Shown here piece after piece: positions 1 through 13,200 of a stretch of 64,000 nt of DNA (positions are counted from its first letter, which is position 1; the number at the start of each line of letters is the position of its first letter). Location of the stretch: assembly GCF_029255125.1 (NCBI RefSeq), contig NZ_JAPUVR010000105.1, forward strand, positions 1 to 64,000, written 5' to 3'. The translations under genes and the position numbers were made by a program. The DNA comes from Accumulibacter sp. (GTDB taxonomy: Bacteria; Pseudomonadota; Gammaproteobacteria; Burkholderiales; Rhodocyclaceae). The notes below the pieces were generated by a model. The model was not told where the DNA came from. It was given only the letters and a program-made list of their open reading frames with translations, and did no database searches.

Positions 1-1290
1 TCGCTGACCAGCACCGCGCTCAGGCTGTCGCCGTCGAGGTCGCTGTCGTTGCCGAGCACGCCGTTCGCCGCGACCGTCAGGCTGCCGTCTTCGTCTACCG
101 TGTAGGCATCCGCCACCGCCAGCGGTGCGTTGTTGCCTCCGCCAACGTTCAGGAAGACCGTCGCAGTGCTGGTGTCAACGCCATCCTTTGCGGCGTACAC
201 GAAGCTGTCCGTACCGCTGTAACCGACATCTGGAGTGTAGGTAAAGGAACCGTCTGCGTTGAGAACGAGCTGCCCGTGTGCAGGCTCGCTGACGAGTTCG
301 GCGACCAACGCATCGCCTTCGACATCGCTGTCGTTCGCCAGGACACCGCCTTCCGCTACCACCGCTAGCGTGCCGTTGCGCGCCACCGAGTAGCTGTTGT
401 CGCGTGCCACAGGGGCATCGTTGACCGGACGGATACTCAGGCTGACGGTGATGTCGTTGCTGATCGTAACGCCATCGCTCACCCGGTAGATGAAGCTGTC
501 GCTACCGTTGTAGTTGGCATCCGGGGTATAGGCGAAACCGCCGTCGGCGTCCAGCACCAGTACGCCATGCACCACGTTGCTGACCAGAATGACGCTCAGG
601 CTGTCGCCATCGACATCGCTATCGTTGGTGAGAACGCCATTGGCGGCCGACACGCTCAGCGTATTGTCTTCATCGACCGCGTAGGCATCTTCTATCGCCA
701 GCGGTGCGTCGTTGACCGCACCGATCGTCAGGCTGACGGTGACGACATTGCTGTCGGCACTGCCGTCGTTCACCTTGTAGCTGAAGCTGTCGCTACCGTT
801 GTAGTTGGCATCCGGAGTGTAGGTGAAACCGCCGTCTGCGCTCAGAGTCAGCGCGCCGTGCGCAACTCCGCTGACCAGGATCACGCTCAGACTGTCGCCG
901 TCGACATCGGTATCGTTGGCGAGCACGCCATTGGGCAGAACCTCCAGCGCTACGTCTTCATCGAACGCATAAGCTTCGCCAACAGCGACCGGCGCGTCGT
1001 TCACCGCGTTGATTGTCAAACGAACGGTCGCCACGTTGCTCGTGGCCAGGCCATCGAACACCTGATAGGTGAAACTGTCCTCGCCGTTGAAGTCGGCTGT
1101 CGGCGAGTAGCTGAAGACCCCGCCGCCAAGCTCGACCAAGTTGCCGAAGCTCGGCGCGTTGAGCACCTGAACGACGCGCTGCGGACCATCAGGATCGTTG
1201 TCGCCACGCGCCAGGTCGATGACCATGGCCTGATCCTCGTCGCCGACGAAGCTGTCATCGCCAGCATACGGGATCTGGTTTACTCCGAAG
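1..1290 (-). repeat. Tandem cadherin/VCBS-like repeats, period about 285-290 bp
   Basis: The last visible part of the giant protein is at least four complete units and one partial unit of about 95 residues. Each opens with VNDAPVA or a variant and contains a DEDG/DEDN segment, GVL.NDSDVDGD, LVS...HG.L.L and YTPDANYNGSDSF.Y. These are Ca-binding cadherin-like modules of large bacterial adhesins. Unit starts lie near 1280, 1009, 729, 435 and 149. The array is cut by the window edge, so its full copy number is unknown. Confidence 0.8.
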
Positions 1291-4200
1291 TCACGCGTTT
1301 CGCTACCGCCGCTCGCCATGAAGACGTCGAAGAAGTTGGCGGTGGTATGCGTCCAGCCTCCGGGATTGAGCAAGGTCACGCGATGCGTGCCCGGCCCAAC
1401 GCCGGCGATACGCCAGGCGCCACCGACGCCGGTGGTCGTGCTCGTTTCGTCGACGTCAAGCGCACCATCGCCATCGGCGTCGATGAAAACGGTCATTTCC
1501 GGCAGACCGCTGTCGGAGATCCCCGGGTCATACCCCCCATTGGCGTCAAAGTCATCGAACACCGTTCCACTGATCTCGCCCAAGCGGAAATTACCGAAGT
1601 CGCGCTCGGCAATGTCCTCGCCAGCCGCGACGTGCACGGTGTGGCTCGCCGGCCCGGCGATCAGACCAACATTTGGATCGTCGTCAGTGCTGCCGCCACC
1701 ACCGCCATTGCCGCTCGTGCTCAGGTTGCGAATGGCATTGGCCAGGGCAAGGATGTCGAGCGTGCTGAACGACAAGCCGGTATTGGCCACGTTGTCGTTC
1801 TCGTCGTCGCCGTCCAGGATCGTGTTGCCACTACTGGCCAGCAGCGCGGCAAACTCCCCGGTCGTCAGGTTCCGATGCAGATACTGCTGCGCGACATCCT
1901 GCGCCAGCGTGGCGATGCCCGCGAGATACGCCGACGCCTGGCTGGTTCCGTACATGGTGACCGTGCCACCCGTCGCGTTGGCACCGAGCATGCGGGTACC
2001 GGGAACGAAGGCGTCGAGCTGGGTATCGTCGCGTTGTGAGAACGCGGCGATTCGGCCGGCGCCGGTCGACACGTCGATGGCGCCGCTGCCGTAGCGGTAC
2101 TGGCCGCCAAAGTCGCCACTCCATACCGCTCCGGCAGCAACTACCGCCGGGTCGGCGGCCGGATAGGCGACGCCGAGCTGCCCGCTATATTCGTAGTAGC
2201 TGTTGCCCGCAGCAGCAACGATGATCACCCCGTGCGCTGCGAGCGCGGCAAGTTCGTCGCCGATACCGTACATCGATGCCGCATCAGCCCAGTTCTCACC
2301 GTCGCCCAGCGACATGTTGATGACGCCGATGTGATAGCTGTCGGCATGGCTCAGCGTCCACTGCAACGCTTCTTCCAGGTCGCCGAAGTTGCCGCTGCCC
2401 GCGTCGGTAAATACCTTCAGCGCGATCAGATCAGCTTGCGGAGCCACGCCTCTGGCCAGCGCATCGGACGACGCGATCAAACTCGAAACGTTCGAACCAT
2501 GGCCGTGCCGGTCTGATGCGTCGGCATCGTTCTCGGCGAAATCCCACTGGAAAACGATGCGGTCGGCGATGCCATCGGCGTTCGTGTCGGGCCCGAAGAA
2601 GCTGTGGTTGAGGTCGATTCCGGTGTCGATGACGACCGTCGTTACGCCCGCGCCATTGAGCGCCGCGTAGTCGGCATTCGCCCGATACGCGTCGAGATTC
2701 GTCAGATGCTCGGCCAGCGTGTTGCTCAGCACTTCGTCCGCGCTGACGTCGGCGCGCACCAACTCGTCGGGAAGGCTGAGAACCGCGGTCGACCCGGTGA
2801 GCGATACCGTCCGTGCGGGAGAAACGCCCGGATACGTTTGAACCCAACCCGCCTGCATGACTTCCGCAACCGTGTAGGTGCCGGGCAGCAGATTGTCGAA
2901 GCGGTAGCTGCCGTCGGCCGCGGTCGTCGTATGACGCTCGCCGCTTTCCAGCACGCCGTTGGCATTGCGATCGAGGTAGATTGTCCAGCCGGCCAGGCCA
3001 CGATCGTCTTCCGCATTCCATCGCCGATCGCCGTTGACGTCCTCGAACTTGCGGCCGGCAATGCTCCCCGCCTGCACATTGGCGAAGTCGTTGCCGCCGA
3101 TGTCCGCGCCCGAGGTCGGACTGACGCTGTAGTACCCGCTGCTCGGTGCCGTCTGCAGCCAGCCTTCCCGCTGCACTTCACTGACGCGGTAAACGCCCGG
3201 ACCAAGATCGGTGAAGCGGTAATAGCCGTAGTCGTCAGTCGTCGCGCTGGCATCGATCGTCCCGTCGCCCCCGCGATCGAGCTCGATCGTCCAGCCGGCA
3301 AGCCCGCCTTCGCCTTCATCCTGGCTGCCATCCCCATCCAGGTCATTGAACTTGAGACCACCGATCTGGGCGAGGGCAAAGTTGCCGAAGTCGGCAGTCG
3401 ACTCTTCGCCACCGACGATGGTGATCTGGCGACTGCCGGCAGCGGGGTTGATCGCCATCCAGCCGCTGCGCATTTCCTCGCCGACCAGGTAGTTTCCAGC
3501 GACCAGATCAGCGAAACGGTAAACACCGTTCGCGTCGGTCAGCACGCTGACTTCGCCAGCGTCGAGCGTCCCGCTCTCGTTCGCGTCAAGGTAGATCGTC
3601 CAGCCGGCCAGGCCGTTCTCGCCGACGCCGCGGACACCATCACCATTCACGTCTTCATACTTCACGCCAGACAGCGAGCCGCTGCCGCCGGCGATCGTGG
3701 TGACCGTGTCGGCGTCCGCCGGTGCCTCCTCCTCGTTCCCGGCGTTGTCGCGCGCGGTGCTGTAGAACGCGTAGGTATGGCCGCGATGCCCGGTATAGAT
3801 CGCTTCGGTCGACGGCGTATTCAGCCGCCAGATCGAGAAGGCTCCGCCATCCACCGAAACGTGGATCGTGTAGTCGGCAATAGCGGATCCCCCGCTCTCG
3901 TCGCTGCCGCCCCAGCTCACCAGGAACTCGGTCGCATCGCCCGTCGCCGGCAGAATGCTCGCCGGCAGAGGAGCCACCTGGCTGCTCGGTCGGCCGGAAT
4001 CGAGCGTGGCAAAGATCGTCGGCGTGACAATCGGCGCCTGCGTGTCGAAGACGATGCTCGCCTGCGCGTCGACCCGCGTACCGCTGGGACGCCCAGCTTT
4101 CGGGCGCACCGTATACGAGACGAAGCCCTCACCGCGATGCGTACCTTCGACGACGACCTGGTGGTTCTCGTCGTAAACCGTGTCGTTGACCGGGAGGAAA

Positions 4201-7200
4201 CCGATGCTCGCGTCGGCCGGCATTTCGCCGGTCGCCGGATCGATCGTTGTCAGCGTCCAGGTGATGGTCGCCGTCGGCACGTCCACGCTGGCCACCACAT
4301 CGACGTAATAGCCGCGGCTCGCCGTCAGGTCTACGCGACCGCTGTACTGCAAGCGATTGACCGTCAGCTCCTGGCGGAAATCGCCCCAGCCGAAATCATC
4401 CGGCCGGAAGGTGCGCGGATCGAGATCGGGATCGAGTATCTGCGTGATGACGACCTGTTGCGCCGGTGCGCTGGCATCCGCTGCGTTCTCGAAACGAATC
4501 GTGTACGCCTCGGTCGCACTGGCGGTAATCCAGTTCTCATCACCAAAGCCCTGCGGCCCGAGGATGTCGTTCGGGTCACGTGGACGCACCGCGCAGGGCT
4601 GATAGATGATCGTGCGCTCGATGCACTCTTCCGGATCGTACTGCACGTCGGTACCGCCGCCAGGCCGGCAATTCGGTGCGTTCTCGGTCACCTTCTTGAT
4701 GTCTTCCGGCTTGCACTTGAAGCACTCGTCGGGCGGCGGCCCGAACAACACGCCAGCCAGCGTCTGCGCCTGCAGCGGGACATCGCTGCCGTTCAGGCTG
4801 AAGCCGGTCGTCGCGCTCACTTCGCTGGCACCCAGCGTTGCCGAGAGGAGCACCGGCGAAAAGGCGCTGGCGCTCGACCAGACACCGCCCAGGTAGCGCG
4901 CGCTGCGCATGCTGGTCTCGCTCGAATCGCCGGCAGCGCTGACGTCTTCGGTCCAGAACGCAGTCAAGGTGCTGCCGACCAGGCCGAGTTCGAGCTGTCC
5001 CAGCGTCGCCGCTGCGGCAATCTCCTGCGCCGCGCTCCAGGTGCTGCCGTTCCAGCTTGCGCTGAGCAGGTGCTGTATGCCTGCGCTGTCGGTACTGATC
5101 CAGCCGGCAATTACCTTGCCCGCGGCATCCTTGCTCAAGGTGATGCCCCCATCCTGACCAGCGGTGGCGGCAAGCACCGCCGGAGCCGACCAACTGCTGC
5201 CGTCGAATACCGAATACATCACTTCGTTGGCGGCACGCGCGGCCTGCAGGGTATCGAGGTCGGAATTGTGGTTCAAACTGCTCGTGTCGGCGCGCGTCCA
5301 GATGACCATCCGGCGGCCGCTCGCATCGGTCATCGTGTTGACACTGCCATTCCAGCCGAGGCTGCCGGCGATCGCCAGCGGTGTGCTCCAGGCGCTGCCG
5401 TCATAGGTGGCGACGCGCACTTCGCTGCCGATGTCGCCCAGATTATGCGTCCACGCCGCGTAAGTGCCGGCCGCATCGTGCGCCAACGCCGGGCTACCGT
5501 CGTCGTACAGGTCGCTGCCGACATCGGCGAGCACGGCGTTGCCATAGTCGGCGCCGGTACCGATGAGCAAGGCCGAATTCCACGACTGCCGGTACAAGGG
5601 GCGCTGCTGCCCAGTCGCGTCCAGCGGCACGAGATCGGACTTTTCGTAACCGAGGAAGTAGGGCTCGGGACTGAAGTCGATACCCCACAGCGTCAGGGTG
5701 ATGCCGATCTCGCCGCCAAGCTTGGTCAACTGAACCGACGGATAGACGTCGACCTCGGCGACGATGCCGCCTTCGACCTCGAGCTTCCAGTCGTCATCGT
5801 CCTTGATCTGAATTCCAGCGTAGGCCTTGACGCTCGCCTCGACGGCAGCCTCCGCGATGACATTCGGCCAGATCCACTCCGGGAAAGGCTCCGCGATGGT
5901 CCACCGCAGACCACTGAAATCAAGGCCAATGCTGCCCTTGATGCCGTTGCTTGCTTCGACCACACCGGTCTTGTTGATCGCTGCCGTCGCCCACTCGATG
6001 AAGCTTGCAGCGGCCTTGGTCGCCGGCGTCGGAATCGCGCCCAACATCTTGAGCAGGCCGTTCTTCCAGTCGAGTTCGCCGCTGATACCGATCTTCGCCG
6101 TCGCCTGATGGAAATCCCAGTCGTGCGCCGCCAGATCGACCCCCCATTCCGCCTCCAGGTCGCCATGGCCCTCGAGCGTGATGCCCAGATTGTCGCTTTC
6201 CAGGCTAAGCTCAGCACCACCGCCAACCGTCAGGCTGGCTTCACACTCATTCTGCGTCGCTTCCCCGTGCAGGCCGATCGTTGCCTTGACCTCCATGCCG
6301 AGCGCATTCCACGGGCCGTACTCCTTGTCGTAACTGTAGGCAACGCTGGCCTGCGGACGCAGGACGGTCGGCGTCGCCGTCCACAGCAGGGCGCCCGTCG
6401 CAACATCGACGACATAGTAATAGACGTCGGCATCGTCCTGAATCGCGACATTTTCCTTCTTGTCGACGATCAGCACCTGACCGCTGCCGATGACGACGAC
6501 TTCCAGGCCGCGATCGGCGACCACGTCATTCGTCAGGCGGATCGGCGCCGACCACTGGTAGCCGCCACCGGCGCGCGGACGCGCTACGGCGTAGAAGATC
6601 TCGCTGTCGTTGCCACCGAGAGCGTCGTTGCCGCCATTCTGCTGCCAGACGGCGATCAGGCCAGGATCCGATCCGTCAAGCACGTTGCCTGCCGCCACCA
6701 GGTTGAGGTCGGAAGCACCATCGGCCGACACGGCGCGCGCGTCACGCCAGTTGCTGCCGTCGAACCAGGCGTGCCACGCCTTGCCGTCGCGCAACCAGAG
6801 GATGTTGGGCGTGCCGTCGGGCGCGTTCGCCAGCACCGGAGCCGAATCGTCGGTGTGTACGACGCGCGTCGTGTCAAGCACGTAGACGTCGCCCGCCGCA
6901 GTATCGGCGCTGAAGCTGACCGCAAGACTCGGCAAGGCAAGAGGCGCACCGCCAAGGACTTCGCCGCTGTCATCCAGCCCGTTGCGGTTCATGTCGAACA
7001 CGCCACTCGCCAGACCCAGGCTGTAGTTGCCGGGCAGCAGGCCGCTCAGCGTGAAACGACCGTTGATATCGGTCGTCGCGTAGCCGCCAAGGGCAAGCCC
7101 CTGGCTCGTCGTCCGATACGCGGCAAGCTGCACATTGGCCAGTGCTGCGCCGGTTTCGGCGTCACGCAGCGTACCGCTCAGATTCGAAGCCGGACGCCAG

Positions 7201-10200
7201 TCGGGGTGTTGCTGGTAGACGGTCGCCATCAGCGTGCGCACGTCGCGTACCGGGCTGCCCTGCTCGGAGACGAGCAGCATCGCCTGGTTGAGCATGCGCA
7301 CGTAGTCGCCCCAGGTGTTGCCCATGGTCACGCGAATACGTCCCCAGAAGACTTCCCAGGCGGCGTTCCACTCGTTGCTGCTCATTCCTTCCGGTGCCAA
7401 TGGCTTGATCGACTGCTCGATTTCGGTCCACTTGGCGCTGTCGATGAGCCGGCTGTCGGTCGATTGCAGCGTGGCGACGCGGATATCGAACTGCCCCTCG
7501 CTCATCGGCGAACGATAAAGCAACTGCTGCGTGTAGCCAGTGTCCGGACGCAGGATGTCCATCGGCCCATCGATGCTGGCACCCAGGTAATAGATCGGCT
7601 GATCGCGCAGGTCGCTGCCGGTGTAGCCGATCGGAACGTGACTGCGGCTTGAAATGATCAGCAGCGGCGCCATCGAGTCGCCATCGCCCTGGTTGGTGTA
7701 TTGCAGGTTGAAACTGTTGACGCGGCCGATCGTCACCTGTCTTGGACCTTCGATGATGCTGAACAGGTTGGCTCCGCGCGCGTCGTCGATAACCGTCACC
7801 GCGTCGTTCAGCACTTCGGTCTGCCCGGTCGCCTGCACGGCGACCACGTCGTAGCGCCCTTCGGCGGCGAGCAACAGATTGAAAGTCGCGTACACGCGGC
7901 TGGAGTCTTCGACAAACAGGCGCGTTGCGTCGTACAGGCGACCGTCCGGCGCACGCAGCGCGAAACGAGTCGCCTCGGAGAAGCGGGCGCCATCGATGCG
8001 CAGCGTCGCCTCGCCGGAGTTGCCGACGGTGTCGGTGCGTACTTCACTGAGCGAGAACGGGATGACCGCCGAGCTCAGCGTATAGGCGGGCGCACCGCTG
8101 ACATCGGCGCCGTAGGCGAGGACGTAGTAGGTGCCCGCCTGAGTTTCGGGAATCAGGACGACCGGATCGGCATCGTAGGCTTCGCGCGAAGCGTAATCGA
8201 AGCGGCCAAGGCTGGGCATCGAACCAAAACGTACGTAAAGCTCATTGGCGACGTTGCTGCCCGCACTGTCCAGCCTGATCTGCACCGTTTCGCCGGCGCC
8301 GACTTCGAGCTTGTAGTACGCGGCCTGGCGATAGGCCAGTTCACCGCTCACCGATCCACCCAAAGGCAGAACGACGGCGTCCAGCGCCACCGCTTCGAGG
8401 CTGGCCGAAAGGTTGTCGGCGTCGCTCGTTTCATTGACGTAATTCAGGATGTCCGAGCGCACGATGACGTGATACTCGCCCGGGTCGACGCCGGGCAGCG
8501 CCGCGTGCAAGGTCTGCGTGTATTCTTCGCCGCCGGAGAACGGATCGGCCGCAGCGTAGGTGTTCCACACCGAGCCAATGACGGCGTCACCGATGTCCCA
8601 GAGCGTGTCGGTGGACAGATAAAGCGTGTCCTTCCACGATCCGACGACGGCGTTCGCCCCAGCGGCGTTGCTCACCCGATAGGTGATGTCGGCAGCCTGA
8701 CCCGGCACACCATTGGTCGGCACCGTGATCAGTCCGGCCACCAGGTTGGCCGGCGGCGCCAGGCTGACGTTCACCACGCCGGGTGAGCGCGTTACATTGT
8801 TCGTCTCCACCGACTCGGTCACGCTGCCCGTGACATCGGTAACGACGAAGGCATAGAGCTGACCGGTATAGCCGGCCGGCACAGTAAACGCCTGCGTGAC
8901 ATCGTAGTGCTCGCCGACCGCGAGGTCGCGGTACTGCAGCACATGACCGAGATACAGGTCGCTGCTGCGCTCCAGGAAGAGATCGCGCGACAGGTAGACC
9001 GAGTCATACCAGTAGCGGGCACCGGTGTTGTCGGTGGTCGACTGATTGGTCACCGTCCACTGCAGCGTAAACGGCTGGCCACTGTAGGCGTCGGCGGGCA
9101 AGCTGACCGAGGTCACTGCCAGATCGGGACGCAACTCGGACAACGGCCGTTCGCCGCCTGCCCACGCGGCAATCGCCACGCGAGCTGGCGAACTGGCGAT
9201 GTTATTCGCCTCGCTCGGCGACTCGACAACCGTATTGTGCTGGTCGGTGCGCACGATGACGTAGTAGCTGCCGGCGGTGATCGCCGTCGACAACGTGAAG
9301 CTCGCCTGCGCGTCGTACCACTCGCCGGGCGCGAGCACGTTGTTGTGCCGTACCGAGCCAAGACTGATGTCGCCGGCGCCCAGCTCGGGATCGGCCGAGA
9401 GAAAGACATCGTCATACCAGTAATTGACGTTGGTCGGCTGCAGGCCAAGGTTCTGCACACGCCAGCTCAGAGAGAGGCTGCCGCCCGCGGTCGCCTCGGC
9501 GGGCAAATCGCTCACCGTAACCACCTGCAAATCGGCCGTCTGGCGCAACACGCTCAATGAATTCACAGCACTATTGTTGCCGTTGTCGGACTCGAAGACC
9601 TGATTCCCCGCGTCGGTACGAACGAACAAACGGTATTCGCCGGTGGCCAGGGTGATCGGCAGCGCCACCGAAACGTTGTTGACGCTGTACCCGGCGCCGG
9701 CCGCCAGGACGCCGGAGTGCTGATGGCTGTAGAGCGGCACGTCGTCGCCGTTACCGAGCACGTCGTCGAGCGAGGCGACGAGCTGGTCGATCCAGCCGTT
9801 CTCGACCGAGTCGCCGCTGCCGTCGTTGCGCACCGTCCACGACGCGCTGATCGTCCGGCCCGCCTCGGCGCTGGCGCTGCTGACAAAACTGCCGGGGACG
9901 ATGACGAGATCGGCCGGCCGCGAAACAATCGCCATCACGTCACTGACGATCTGATTGTTGCCTTCCGGATAGTAGTTGTTTGCCGGATTGTCCAGGCCCT
10001 CGAAGACATGATTCTGCACGTCGGTTCGCATGATTACGCGATACTCGCCGGCGATACCGTTGGGCAGCGTGTAGGTGAAGCTCGCGCTGTAGGATTGATC
10101 GGTATCCAGCGCTCCCCAGTGTCCGCGGTCGCCGAGGTGGAGATCCGAGGCATCGAGCACGTTGTCGGTCGACAACCAGAAGCGATCGTTCCAGTAGGCG

Positions 10201-13200
10201 TTCGGCGTCAGCGTGCCGAAGTTGGTCACCGCATAGGTGAAGGCGAAGCTGTGCCCGGCCTGTGCCGTTGCTGGCAGGTCGATCGCATCCGGTTCGAGGT
10301 CAGGCGGTGGCGTCAGCGACACGATCTCGCTGGCGTACGAGTTGTCGTTGTTGCCTTCGCTGACATACTCATACACCTGGTTGCCAACATCGGTCACGAC
10401 AAAGAAATGGTAGGTCGTCGGCACGCCGTCAGCCGGCAACCCGATCGGCAGTACGATCGACTCGCTGCGCGAATACGCTGCGCCCGCCTCCAAGGCGCCG
10501 TCGCGCCACCAAGTGCCGAGCACGATGTCATCATTGCTGTAGCTGTCGTCGACCGACATGTAGGCGCGGTCGTACCACTGCGCCGCCGGCGCAGTTGTTC
10601 CATCGCCGCGGTTGGTCACCGTCCAGGACACCGTCGCCGCCTGACCCGACCACAGACCGCCGGGTGCGTTCACGCGTACCGAAGACTCCCACTCGTTGTT
10701 GTTCGGGTTTCGCGCCACCACCTGCAGGTCCGGCGGCGGCGTCAGCTCGATGACGACCGCGGCGCTGCCGACGTTGTCGCCCTCGTTCTGATTTTCGAAC
10801 ATGTGGTTGTAGTAGTCGGTCTTGACCAGGTAGTAGTAGGGCCCGGACCATCCCTGCGGCACCAGGAAGTGCAGACTGCTGGTATAGCTGTTGCCGACAT
10901 TGCCGCTTCCCGCCAGATAGCTCGGGTTGCCGACGACGCCAAGCAACAGGTCGCTGCCGTCGAGAACGTTGTCGGTCGACAGGAAAACCGCGTCATACCA
11001 GGTGGGAACGCTGCTCGCGCCGATGCCGGTATTGGTCACCGTCCAGCTGATGACCGTGTCGCCCCCGGAGAACGAGTGGTCAGGCGGCGTGACCGCGGTC
11101 ACCTGCAGGTTGGGCAGCGCCGGATAACGGACGGTCATCGGCTGTTCGCTGACGCGCGCGTTGTTCGCCTCGCCGGCTGGGTGGCTGGACGGCGTTCCAG
11201 GCCGCACCTCATAGTGCTGATTGGCGCCGTCCGTCGTCACGACCACCCAGCGGGCGACCTCGCTGACGTTGCCGACATAGTTGTATGGCAGCGCGATGTA
11301 TTGCGTGCGGATCGCCGACTCGCCCGGATTCAGCGTGCCCTCGAAGAGGAAACTACCGTAGTGAACGTCGCTACCGGCGACGTTGTCGCTCGACAGTTGA
11401 ACCAAGTCGTACCAGCCGGAAGCAGCGGCTGTTCCCTGGTTGGTCACCGTCCACGTGATCGGTACCAGCGTGTTGCCACTCGGGTTGAGCACCAGATCGG
11501 CGGGCATGCTGACGTTGCTCACGACCAGATCGGGTCTGGCCGGCAAGCGCAGCGTGATCGCCTGGCCGGCGACCGTGTTGTTGTTCTCGTTCGACTCGGG
11601 CTGATGGCCAAACGCGTCGGTGCGCAAGATCAGGTAATAGGTGCCCTCGATGGGATCCCAATCAAGCGGCAAGGCCAGATTGATCGTGCTGGAGTAGTCG
11701 TCAACCTCGCCGTCGTCCGCCGGCAACGGATTGCGGCTGGCCCATGCGGCGTACAGACGCCGGTCGTTGCCGTCGAGAAGCGCATCCGACGACAGGTAGA
11801 TCGCGTCGTACCAGTTGTTGCGCGCCGGATCGCTGCCGACGTTTTCGACGCGCCAGATCAGCTCGATGGTGTCGCCCCACAGTGCCGCGGCCGGGTTGCT
11901 CAGCGAGATCGCCTGCAGATCAGGCGACTGCAACTGCACGACAGCCGTGTAGCGGTCGTCCGTCTGGCCGTTGGCACCGTCCTGGTTCTGGTCCATGGCG
12001 TTGCCCACCCGATCGCCAATGTGCGGGCCAAGCACCATCGTGTACTGGCCCTGCTGCGTCTGTGCGGCAAAATTGACGGTGAGCACGTTGCCCGCCACGC
12101 TGACGCTGTTGACGGTGATCGTATTGCCGCTCGGCCCGGTGAAGCTGGCGATGTCCGCCACACTGACGCTGGCTGGATCGAGGTCTTCGCTGAAGGTGAA
12201 GCTCATCTGGCTGAACGGCGCCGAAGCCTGGGCTTCCGGGTTCTGGCTGGCGACGTGCGCGCCCGTGTGGTCGACCGTGAAGTGCCCGGTGTAGGCGACG
12301 TTGCCCAGCCCCTGCAGATCCTGCACGGCGCCGGCGGCCAGCGTGTAGGCAAAACTGCCCGCCACGTTGGGTGCTGAGACGGAGAAGCGCAGCGTGCGTC
12401 CATCGACCAAAGTGACTCCGGTGACTTGGGCGCCGTTGCTCAGCGTCAGGTCGGCCGCCTCGACCGAAGTGGCGAGCAGTCCCTCGGATAGCGTCAAGGT
12501 CAGCGTCGTCGGTGGATTCAGGAAATTGGCGCCTTCCGCCGGGTTGCTGGCGACGACCGTCGGCGCCTGACCCGGGCTGAGCACGCTGCCATTCACTTTG
12601 AGGATGTACTCACCCCGATTGGCTTGCGCGGAACTGGCGGCAATCACCCGCACTTCGTAGCGGCCACTGCTCGCTGCCGTGTATAGAATGTTCGCGTTGC
12701 GTTCGTCGCCGTCAGCACCGTTGTCGTCGCTCGCAACCAGATTGCCGCTCGGATCATAAAGTTCCAGCCGCGCGTCGAGCGTGTTCACCGGCTCGCCCGG
12801 CGCGTCGAACGGTGTCGTCGTGCGGATGTCGAGCGCCTGACCTGCCGTGACCTCGATGCTGTAGCGATCATCGTGATCGCCGGCTGCCCAGGCCACCGCT
12901 TGCTCGAGCAGTCGATCGGCGTCACCGCTGGCAAGCTGGCCGTAGGCGGAAATCATATAGAGCGGCCCGAGGTACACGCCACGACCGGCACCGACGTCGC
13001 CAACGACGACCGCTGGCTGCGTCCCGGCACTACCGACCGAGTTGGCAAGAACGCTTGCGCCGGCATCGACGGTCGACGAATACTCGACGTAATAACCGGG
13101 CGCAAAATCGCTGACGCCGGCCGACACCGGATGGTCGCCGACGGTAAGGTCGAGCAGCGAGGCATTCGTCTGGTAAGCGTAGCCGATCGTCGTGTCGACC

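Noticed and set aside
2604..7652. Plus-strand open frame of 1,682 codons
   Set aside because: It is antisense to the giant gene. Its translation is Arg/Val/Asp-rich without domains, while the minus strand gives coherent protein modules throughout; it is a by-product of high GC at codon position 3.
9717..12377. Plus-strand open frame of 886 codons
   Set aside because: It is antisense to the CARDB region; composition is unprotein-like and no motif was seen.
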